A DNA stretch of 64,000 bases from Gnetum montanum. Taxonomy: Eukaryota > Streptophyta > Gnetopsida > Gnetales > Gnetaceae. Under the pieces are notes generated by a model. It was not told the DNA's origin and did not search any database. It worked only from the letters and a program-made list of their open reading frames with translations. Position 1 is the stretch's first letter; each line of letters starts with the position of its first letter. The stretch spans positions 703,003 to 767,002 of the forward strand of contig MNCI01003377.1 of assembly GCA_015680685.1 (NCBI GenBank), read 5' to 3'. Both the position numbers and the translations under genes were made by a program. This document shows, piece by piece, positions 55,400 through 64,000 of the stretch.

Positions 55400-57632
55400 C
55401 TTTTCCCTACATGGATGGAGTAGAAGGTAATTGGGTTGAGGATTAAGGAATGTGTGTAGATGGATGTAGAGGATTGGATGGATATGGGTTCTCCCCTTGA
55501 GTAGATGATAAATGTGTTCGATGGTACTCTAGAGGGTAATAGTGATGCTAAAATTAGGTGTGGCTTGCAAAACTTCTTGGAAAGACAAGTTGTTGAACAT
55601 GGTACCCATATGGATATTGTTTCTTATAAGGGTACTACTATCTTGGTGGTGGAATTCCCCACGATTGTGGTTGGTGCCATTGTTGGTATTGCTCATATTG
55701 TTGTCATGGAGCTTTGCTTGGATAATAAGCTTTTTGGTGCTGGTGGAACTACCTCAGATTACCTTTAGGATAAGGCAATCATCTAGGTGCTTGCCTTCTT
55801 GCTAGTCACGGATTCAATGCATACACTCCAAACTCTTGTAAGTGTGACACTATAGGGAAACATCCCTTTAGATTTTCATATTGAAAAATGTCACAACTAA
55901 TATCATCTTTAGAGTTTGTCTCTACAACTTCTTCTACTACAATAGCTTTGCCCTTAACTTTCTAGTAGGCATGTTCAGCTTTTTTTTTTTTTTTGCCTCC
56001 TATACTTACAATCACTATTATGCTCTTTTGATTCTTTAGCAATCTTCATAGTATTTTGGAATTTTTCATCCAAAGAGTCACATAATTTATCAACCTTTTC
56101 CTATGCACCACTTCATTGAGTGGTGACTCCTTCTCATCACAAAATCGAACCTCTTGTTTTCATATGGAAGGATCTCTATTATACTCTTTTGTACTATTCA
56201 TTTTTTACAACTTATCTTATTATTTTACTACTACTCTATCAACCTTTGAATCTAATGAGATCTTAGTTCAGAAAATCTCCCTTGGGCATAAACCCCAAGA
56301 GTTTTTCTAGTTTCTACTTTGAGTCCATCTATGATGTGGTGGAGTTGTTCCCTCTAAGAATAATCATAGCCAAGTCAATGGCATAAGATTAAATAATATC
56401 TTTCCATGGTGGCATCCAAGGGTTCATGTGTTTCCTATTTCTAGCCTTGGATTTGCCTTCTCAAATTAGACATTATGGAGTACATCTAGTATTTATCATT
56501 AAATAGCTCTAACATAGTACTCCATTGGCGAATGGATTCCAGTTCCAAGGATTGGTACCAGCTTTTAGCTTCCTTGATGACTGTCTTGAAAAATAGCTTT
56601 AGTTTCTACCAATCATTCTTAATGTTATGTAAAGCACAAGCATTATGAAAAGCTTGTAGATGATTCTACAGATTAGAGTTGTATCCCCCTTTAAATTGTG
56701 GGATATTATTCATGTCTAAGAACTTGATCCAACTATCTTTCACATGCCTAGTTGGAATTTTAACTACCTCTACAATGTTAAGTATGCTTTGAATTTCCAA
56801 CAAAGGTTCATCATCATTATGGTATCGATGACACCAATGATGGTTTCTGTCACCCCTTCATTCTTGATGGGCTCTATGATCATTGTTATCTTGCTGATCA
56901 TCTTCATCATGATTATTTTTCCCATGGCTTCTATGAGACACGAAAAATGAAGAGGAATGTTTAGAATTGGATGAAAAAGGATGAAGAGGAATGTTTAGAA
57001 TTGGATGAAAAAGGATGAAGAGGAATGTGGACCACCACCACCACTACAGTGTCCATCACCACCTCTTTGCTCATTACAACCACCATCCTTAGATCCCTTG
57101 CAATCATGATGTTTTCCTGAGTTCCTTACTTGACTGTCACTTTTTCCTAAACCTACTTTATAAATAGTGGATTGTAGGTTCAAGGCCACACCCTCATCAC
57201 CAATAACAAAGGGTGGAGAATCTTCATGTTGGAAATCCTCAAGAGGAGGATCCACATTGTCATCTTGGTTTAGCAAGAACAAAGGGTTAGTGAAGTGCTT
57301 CCCATTTGTAGCCTCATGATGCCTCTACTAGTGTTGATCTCTCCTGCATTGTGTTTTAGTGGGATGGTATTCTTGAGTGTCATAACCATTCACAATGTAT
57401 TCCTCATGAATATTTAAGATGCCCAACCTCTTAAGATTTTGGAAGAGCATCCATGACACAAATTGATTAGGAGTAATATGATGTTGCCCTCTATATCATG
57501 CCATCGTAGTTGTTCATCCTTATGTAGGATGAAGGTGAAGTCTAGTACATACTCATCTAGATGAATATATATCACTTTGCACTCTTGTGGGATTGGCAGT
57601 TTGACATCTTCATGCCTATGGAAAGAAGAAAT
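55400..57632 (-). pseudogene. E5 Gag
   Basis: The former start codon at 57,632 reads ATT where E2 has ATG. Then ECKVIYIHLDEYVLDFTFIL and HKDEQLRWHD. The 57,282-56,995 frame is a chance one in this region. The middle is His/Asp/Asn-rich (56,850-57,050). The capsid-like part near 56,730-56,420 has DSWIKFLDMNNIPQFKGG, NACALHNIKNDW, LFFKTVIKEAKSWYQSL and LRRQIQG, matching the W-x-x-L...A-x-x-WY-x-x-L core of Ty3/gypsy Gag. A zinc knuckle is not clear. The plus-strand ORFs at 55,505-55,805 are shadows. Confidence 0.75.
56941..57020. repeat. Short tandem duplication in E5 Gag region
   Basis: GAAGAGGAATGTTTAGAATT followed by GGATGAAAAAGGAT is repeated in tandem with a period of about 36 bp (56,948 and 56,984 onward). 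It breaks the Gag frame. Confidence 0.8.
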
Positions 57633-57765
57633 TTTGTAACAAATAAAATAATCAGTGTGCTTTTGTAATTATAGGCTGTGTAAAAGTGTTGTTGGCCTTA
57701 AGTTTGTCTAACAATATTAATAATGTTCACTAATCTTAGATAGCACATGTTTTAACAAAAAAAGT

Positions 57766-57783
57766 CCTCAACAATGGTGCTAA
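57766..57783 (-). promoter_or_regulatory. E5 primer-binding site
   Basis: The minus strand TTAGCACCATTGTTGAGG is next to the 5' LTR. It resembles TTGGCGCCGTTGCCGGGG with transitions, as in E2 (18,423). Confidence 0.75.
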
Positions 57784-58736
57784 TGATGAGCAGTTGAAGG
57801 GTACCCCTATGTCCAACCATATGAATCACAAAGTGCTCACATGCGATCTCGTCAAATTCCATGGACTTTATAGCTTTCGATGCACTAGTCTTCTAGGAAG
57901 TGAACCTTGCCCCAAGGTCATTTTTTATCTTCCTAATTACACTTGTGAAGCATAATGGTATGGTTAAGAGTAATCGAGGCATATGATTTTTGTCCTTTTG
58001 TGTTTTATGGTTTTGGTGCTTGAAGAGAGAGATAGAGTAATTTAATAACTAATGTAATTTAACTAACTAACTAATCTTTAACTAATCCTAACATAAGCAT
58101 TTGGTCCCACTTTCTATACATGTCCTGAACCCATGTATCTACTGCTAGGTTATCAAGTGCTACACTAGTAGGTGCACCAAGTAATAACACTGTTGGGATT
58201 ACTAAACAAATATGTGTTACAGTCAAAGCGATCGTACTTATGTATTTAATCTATCTAGCTTATCTTACTTAATTAGCTTAATTATTGGAAAAAATTTAAA
58301 TAATTAATTGAAAGTACTAAATGCATAGATAAATATCTAAACTATCTAGAATGCTACAAGGTTTATCAAGAAGCTCATATTTATTGTTATACACACTGTC
58401 ATGCTTAGGTACAACAACGCTCGAATAAAGATCCGTACACTTAATGACTCCTACTATGGGTACTTGCGAGAAATATTCTAACTTTCAAATGTAAAAATTG
58501 CAAGAGTTTGACTACTACTATGAATTTGATGCCCATAAACATGGTTGGAAGCTTGTATTTATAGTTTTTGCTACAGTACTACATTGACAAGGCCTTGTCA
58601 ATGTAGCAAATGCTACATTGATGTGGCTGCATCAATAGGATAACACCACATAAATAGGGCCCCATCATCTATAGGGGCTTGTTGATGATGCCACATTAAT
58701 AGGGGCCCTTCAACATAGCAAATTGATACTTCATTG
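57784..58736 (-). repeat. E5 5' LTR
   Basis: Partner of 45,486-46,435. TATA complement at 58,556-58,563; U3 repeats with TTGATG and GGGGCC words at 58,580-58,715. The outer end (58,735-58,736) is TG instead of CA, two transitions away. Confidence 0.83.
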
Positions 58737-59857
58737 CATGGAAACATGAAAGCCTTTGCATGATCTTGATTACATCTAATGTTAACATGTTTTCTTTTAG
58801 TGTTATTGATCTTTGTTTGTAGGTTTGAATGAGAATGTAAAATTTATGGACCATGTAACCTATAACAAGTGAGGCTACATGATCTCTTATCTCTTTTTGG
58901 CATAACAAGATACTACAAACCTTGTATAAATCTATGAAACAAAGTACAAATTTCTCATATTTTACCAATTGTAAAAAATGATGGCATGTATCTACTTGTT
59001 GTTTCAGTTGTCCTTATTCAATCTCTTGTAATCATATGTATCCTTTGACTTGTTTTCTTTTTCTCTTAGAGTTGAGCTTATAGAATGAAACCAAAGTCAT
59101 CGAAGAGGTATGACTCATGGTAATAGTGAGTTACCACGTGATCTCAATATATGAGATTTAGTTAGCTTGTCCAACTATGCCAAGAGTGCTTATCTCACAT
59201 TATTTCTGTTGCCCTTTTTGAGCCATAACCACATAGTCAAACTATAGCCCTACTTACCTTGCTAATGATGAAAACCTATATTTGAAGCTCATTCACCATG
59301 GTCATGTGATATCTCCTTTGACATGCTTTGCCATCAAGTTCATTGAATGTAACACATCTTATTCAATGAGAAAATGAAATAAAATTTAGCCTTGGCAATG
59401 AAACCCAATGAAGGTGTCTAGCCCCCCAAAGGAAAAAATAAGAATGGAGAAGTTGAGTGGCCAAAGAAGCCCAAGGATGGGGTGTTGGTTCCTCTAACAC
59501 ATTATCAAGTAACTAGTAGTTTGAGCATGAAGCATGAAGACCTTTCTAGCTAGTACACATGTCACTGCCATGTCATAACCATGATGTCAGCATTTGAAAT
59601 TCTTTATTAACCCATGTAACCATTGAAATAGCCAGTGTGACCATCCTCTCATAGTCAATATAACCATAATCTCATCCTAAACCTATAACATTCCCTCATG
59701 ATCTTATTTCATCATCATGAGCACCCCTTGGAATCATTTGATAGCTACTAAATCAAGTGTGGAGAGGTAGTGTTGGTGATGAAACTGTAGCAGTGTTTTG
59801 CATTCTTTGTTAATGTTTCTTAGGCTAGTCCTCAAAACATCAACAAAGTAGGACCAA
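58737..59857 (+). other. E6 3' internal DNA
   Basis: Continuation of E6 after the E5 insertion. The minus-strand frame at 58,968-58,696 crosses the LTR border and is chance. The end AACAAAGTAGGACCAA before the LTR is the likely polypurine tract. No protein similarity seen. Confidence 0.5.
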
Positions 59858-61008
59858 TGAAATATCCCAAATAAAATCCATGTGAAAGTCTCTATAGCCA
59901 AAATTAACATTGTAATTTAATGAAAATTTGAAGGCAAAGACAATTGCCTTTTTTCCCATAAAAAATCCTACTTCATGACCTTATTCTGGCAATGTTTTAA
60001 TAATTTTTGGAATGTAAAAGTGTGATTTATAGCCTACATGTTGTAAATTTTTCTTGTGCCAATGTGTGAAAATATAAAATGCTAAACACGTTGCTAAATT
60101 TGGCCCATGAAAATAAGCTACAAATTTAGCCCATGAAAATAGCCCAAAATGCCATCAAATTTGATAGCACAAGTCTCACACATTGGCAGCCAATGTGTAG
60201 CAATTTTGGACTCCAAAAAATAGTTGAAATACATTGAAGAATATGGCAGGAAAGGCTTCACATGTTAGTGGTTAATAAGCTACAATTTTGGGTAGTGAAA
60301 AGTGCCATATATGTTGGTATTGCATGCCAAAAAAGTGAAACATATTAGTATACCACATGTTGCATATTTTAGCAACCAAAATCTTCCAAAATGTTGCAGG
60401 GAATGTTGAAAATTTGGTACTATCAAAATAATAAAAAATTAGTGAATTAATGGCTTATTTAAACTGAGTTTGCATCATTCTTAGGACTTTTGGATCATTT
60501 TGCATTGGGCCGAACTTGAAAATTTCGGAGTAGTATAGACATCCAAGAATTAACAATCATTTTCATCTAGTGTAGAACATCCAGAGGAGAGAGAACCAGT
60601 GGCAAGTGATGTTTACTAGTAGATTGAGTGAAGAAAGATAAGTGTAGATATAGTGGCAAAATACATTCTATTGTTTGCATCAAAATTCAAAGACATTTTT
60701 GTATTCTAAGGCTTGCACAGCCAATGATCTATATTTTTGAACTTTTCTTTCATAGTATTTAATACAAAGTTCCAGTTTCTTTATTTTTTCAGTCATTTCA
60801 TGCATCTCTTTTTTTTTATTTAACATTTGAAACACCTTTTTGTATAGTTTTTCTTATTTTCATAGCATTCAATAATAGATCCTCTAAGTCCTCAAGTGAT
60901 TGACAAGACTATTTGAGGTGCTTGTAGGTCCTTTTTGATGATCTATGAACTAAACTATTTCATTCTTGAGTTTTTAGTTTTTGAGTGCCAAATTTTTCAA
61001 TCATTACA
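59858..61008 (+). repeat. E6 3' LTR
   Basis: Begins TGAAATATCCC and ends TCATTACA; 1,151 bp. Collinear with 28,758-30,960 minus the solo LTR. Followed by ATAGG, matching ATAGT before the 5' LTR. Confidence 0.85.
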
Positions 61009-61909
61009 ATAGGTTTTCAAGGTAAACCTTTATTTGAGAAGGTTGACTATTGAGAACTAAAATCTCTTAACGATAGAGGTTTATGCCCTTTGCTAGAAGA
61101 CTACAATTGAGATAGCTGCCTACAAAAATGAGGTTTTGAAGTATGAATTAGTGAAAAATCATTACAAGGACTAGGTTGAGATGCTTAAAGAAATTAATGA
61201 AAAGGAAATGAAGCTAATAAAGACAAGGGTTGATGAGGTGCTTCATCAATGTCAATAAAAAGATGATGTATGGAAACCCATGTTTGATATCCTAAATGCA
61301 TACAACCAAGCAAAAATCTACCTAAAGGAGTTATAGATCTAGAAAATGATAGAATTTATGTAACTTTCCAAGCTCTAATATGCAAACATGGCAATTTTGA
61401 AAGCAATGAGTCCCAAATTAGTATTGGTGAAATGCGTGGTTAACTTTTATAATTTGTATGAGGTAAAGTTAAAGCTTTACAAGAATACCATCAAAAATTT
61501 GAAAGTGCCCAACATAGAGCTTTATGTCCTTAAAATCAACTTCACAAATCAAAGATTAATTTTTGAGAACCTAGCTAGATGAATAAGTAATTACTAGGAA
61601 TTATAGAACCTAGTCTGTATGTTTGACTTTGAATGTAAGTAATTCGTAGCATGGTTTATTAACATAAAAGAAATGTTTCCCCCACTACCATTTCCATGGT
61701 ATATACTAGTACTAGCTCATATAGGCAAAGTGATCTGGATCATTCATGATCCATAGGATAAGGAAGAATAGATGATGGTACTTATGAATGTCTTCCAACT
61801 TTTAGAGATATTAATAGTAGTGGAAGGGTAATCTAGACCTCTAGTAGAGTAGGGATGTGATGAAGGATCCTTTATACCATAGGAGCCTTCACCTTCAAGC
61901 ATGGTATGA
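61009..61909 (+). pseudogene. E3 ORF3, 3' part, resuming after E6
   Basis: Collinear with about 23,145-24,070 of E2. Blocks such as IAAYKNEVLKYELVKNHYK (61,108 onward) correspond to the E2 part at 23,268-23,325. Ends at TGA 61,907-61,909, the same stop as E2 and E5, after a Pro/Ser-rich tail. The frame at 61,388-61,582 is a still-open piece of it. Many former Gln and Trp codons are stops. Confidence 0.75.
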
Positions 61910-62134
61910 AGACTTTATCTCATCTTCCTAGCAATTTGTGTCAAAGTGTCGAAATTATTTGTAAATTGCACCAATTTTGTATCCATGAAAATTAGAAGTC
62001 AAAATGGCACTTAAGAGTTATTTGGTTTTGTTTCTTATAGTTAGTTAGTTAATTCCATACTTCTCTAAATTTTCTAAGAAACTCGATTTCATTTTGTTCA
62101 CTCAAGGATGAGTTTTTAGTGAGTTGTGGGGATA
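61910..62134 (+). other. E3 3' untranslated part with polypurine tract
   Basis: Ends CTCAAGGATGAGTTTTTAGT, then GTTGTGGGGATA directly before the LTR. E5 has CTCAAGGATGAGTTTTCATT and GTTATAGGGGTA at the same place. Confidence 0.7.
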
Positions 62135-63008
62135 TGATGAAGTGTTAATAAACTAGTTTCATCAACACATGCTTGCCAATCTAGCCCCATCGATGCATCC
62201 TAGGATGTGATGGCACATATGCATTGACATTGATCCTCCCAAAGCCTATGTAAGTACATACCCTAGCTACATTTATGGCACTATTGGTAATTCCCTTAGC
62301 TCAACTCTTGTAATTTTCTTTCATAGGACTTAGCAAAATTTTCCTCTAAGTGCTTGTAGCATGGATTGAACTAATTGTATAGAATTTTATTTAAGTGCAA
62401 TATGTACTTGGACATAGTTTCATGAAAGGAAATAAAATTGAGGTTCCTTCTCTTCATTGTAGCACTTGGATTAGCTTAACTTTACTTTCAAGCATTTTAC
62501 CTTATATGCAGTTTGCTTTGTTGTACTTAAGCATTTAATATTTTATTTCATAAATAATGTTAGTATGATCACTTTGAGCATAATATACTAATTCTTGGTA
62601 ATCCTAGCAATGAATACTTAGTACGCCCAACAATAAACACTTAATAACCTAGAAATGCTAGTATATGTTTAAGATATGTATGGAAAGTGGAAACTGATGC
62701 TTCACATTTAGGATAGTTTGGTTATTAATTTGTTAAATTTTAATATGTCAATCACTTCATTCTTTAGTAATTTTTCAAATAAAAAGAATAAAATTATAAA
62801 TATAAATATCTTACACCTTGATCACACTTAGCCATATGTACGAAGTTAATATAAGTGATGATTAAAAAGATGATGACTAGTAACTGCATGTTTTTACTAT
62901 CTAGGACATAGGCCACTTAGGTAGAAGGCATCTATAGAATTTGACTAGATCATACATACATACTTGTGATTTATATGATTGTGTTTAGGAAATACCAATT
63001 TCTCATCA
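62135..63008 (+). repeat. E3 3' LTR
   Basis: TGATGAAGTGTTAAT to CTCATCA, 874 bp, family A. U3 units (CATCGATGCATCC) are fewer and the TATA box is decayed (near 62,246). R/U5 repeats CTTGGTAATCCTAGC at 62,594-62,650. It closes the E3 element; the partner 5' LTR is not in the window or was deleted. Confidence 0.8.
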
Positions 63009-64000
63009 CTATACTTTCCCTCTTTTCTATAGTGATGTAAGGATGAAGATGTTGGTCTAAGATAGTCCTCACATTCGCCTCTTTAATTTTTAAGTGTATC
63101 CTTTCCTACATTTTTTGTTGCTCCATGATGAGTTTTATATTTTTTTATCTTTTCCATGATCTATTTGATTATATAATTTAGATTAGAAAGGAAAGGAGGC
63201 TAATCATTGGCTTGCTCATATTTTATCATGAACTTGAATGAAATACCTTTAAAAAATACATTTATAGCTCAAGTAGAAAGGTCCTTTTTGAGTAGTTTGT
63301 ATGTAAATCTAAAATGGGGAATATGCATATAAGTAGCCCTATAAATGCTTCAGAAATTTCTTTTGTGATCTTTCTTTTGCTCAAAATTCTTCTAAATGTA
63401 ATCCTAGAATAAGACATAAAATTTCTAGCATGAATGTAGTCAAGCATGTTTTTTTCATACTGTATTTGGCAAAATGTGTTGCAAAAGTTATTGCTAAAGA
63501 GGATAAGATTTTTTATTATACTTGATAGATTAGCTAACTACTTCAGCATAAAAATAGCATGCTTTGTGTATATAAAAGTTAGAATCAGTACTTCACAAAG
63601 TTAGCATGCTTTGTGTATATAAAAGTTGCTTTTAGTACTTTAAGAATTTTAAGTAGATTTTAGACTTTGGACACACTTCGAAAATTTCCAGTAGTGAAGA
63701 AAAGAGTAACATAAACTAGTGATGATAACCATGAATCTTGATTTACATCAATCTAGTGTCCTAAAGCAACTTCTCTCCTTCCTCCACATAGGAGAGTCTT
63801 AAAGTAGTCTATTCTAGAGAAGGACTTTCACAAAGTAAAAATATCTAGGAAGCAAGATCTTGAGGTAGGTTTTTAAGCTCTATGCATGGAATTTTTCTTC
63901 TATCATTTTCAAGCATAGATCACCTAGAAGTTAGCTAGCATCTAGAGAAATTCTATAACTAGATCAACCTTGAAGCCTTCCCCTCTATGGCTAAGAATCT
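63009..64000. other. Unassigned flanking DNA
   Basis: AT-rich. One minus-strand frame (63,262-63,447) has a mixed basic composition and no motif I recognise. It could be a degraded Gag but I cannot support that. A 26-bp direct repeat lies at 63,555 and 63,602. Confidence 0.4.
63555..63627 (+). repeat. Identical 26-bp direct repeat containing TATATAAAAG
   Basis: TAGCATGCTTTGTGTATATA plus AAAGTT occurs at 63,555-63,580 and 63,602-63,627, with period 47. Each copy holds TATATAAAAG, a good TATA-box match. No gene start follows that I can support. Confidence 0.8.

Larger units (their letters stand above)
45486..58736 (-). mobile_element. E5: near-complete family A Ty3/gypsy element
   Basis: 13.25 kb. 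LTRs 45,486-46,435 (3') and 57,784-58,736 (5'). Flanks CAAGG (45,481-45,485) and CATGG (58,737-58,741). Order on the minus strand: LTR, primer site, Gag, protease, RT, RNase H, integrase, spacer with promoter and intron, ORF3, polypurine tract, LTR. RT and primer site are of the Tat/Athila type. All ORFs are interrupted, so it is dead, but it gives the reference layout for E2 and E3. Confidence 0.88.
28758..61008 (+). mobile_element. E6: family B gag-protease LTR element, expanded by nested insertions
   Basis: LTRs 28,758-30,960 (containing a solo LTR) and 59,858-61,008. Flanks are ATAGT (28,753-28,757) and ATAGG (61,009-61,013). The host E3 ORF3 resumes across it. After removing the solo LTR, the copia element, E5 and their target duplications the element is about 11.8 kb, and its LTRs are about 1,180 and 1,151 bp. 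It carries gag, a gutted protease, a minisatellite and a KUP-SAHH pseudogene, but no visible RT or integrase. Orientation follows Gag, on the plus strand. Confidence 0.85.

Noticed and set aside
1-64000. tRNA, rRNA, organelle insert or intact host gene
   Set aside because: No cloverleaf, rRNA or organelle gene was recognised by reading; tRNA-like matches are only the decayed primer-binding sites.

Overview
This is non-coding, AT-rich plant nuclear DNA built almost wholly from old, decayed LTR retrotransposons nested inside one another. I see no intact host gene, tRNA, rRNA or CRISPR array. Ty1/copia and Ty3/gypsy proteins of plant type, a plant-type KUP/HAK potassium-transporter fragment and an S-adenosylhomocysteine hydrolase (SAHH) fragment point to a seed plant. 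The great age of the insertions (LTR pairs differ mainly by transitions, CpG is depleted, many Trp and Gln codons have become stops) and the density of nesting suggest a very large genome such as a conifer's. The species cannot be read from this window.

Layout. 1-487: end of an LTR (family A). 488 to about 5.3 kb: minus-strand gag-protease element of family B (E1). About 5.3-8.4 kb: unassigned DNA with a minisatellite, a C29 tract and a promoter-like stretch. 8.4-15.85 kb: minus-strand Ty3/gypsy element E7, with RT joined to the integrase tail by deletion. 15.85-17.53, 25.17-28.76 and 61.01-63.01 kb: three pieces of one plus-strand family A element (E3). E3 is split by two insertions. The first is E2 (17,529-25,167), a family A element that lost most of gag-pol. 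The second is E6 (28,758-61,008), a family B element. E6 itself contains a copia-type solo LTR (29,238-30,255), a 6.2 kb Ty1/copia element (37,602-43,806) and E5 (45,486-58,736), the most complete family A element. All five insertions have 5-bp flanking direct repeats (3/5 to 4/5 matching), and in each case the host sequence resumes across the join. 63.01-64 kb is unassigned.

Points of most interest. (1) Family A elements carry a third ORF of about 955 codons between pol and the 3' LTR. In all three copies it is preceded by a second U3-like promoter block with a TATA box and by a likely 5'-UTR intron ending at its ATG. (2) Family B has gag and protease but no RT or integrase in either copy, and carries a minisatellite after the protease. 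(3) Inside E6 lies an intron-free KUP-SAHH fusion pseudogene. Its junction falls on the Gly-His-Phe codons shared by both proteins, as expected from reverse-transcriptase template switching. (4) An unresolved base at 45,864 sits between two copies of a 59-bp sequence and is probably an assembly fault.

Family A matches the Tat/Athila side of Ty3/gypsy: a primer site resembling the tRNA-Asp site, and a Tat/Athila-like RT. E5 could in principle have supplied enzymes for E2 and perhaps for family B, but every copy seen here is now broken.
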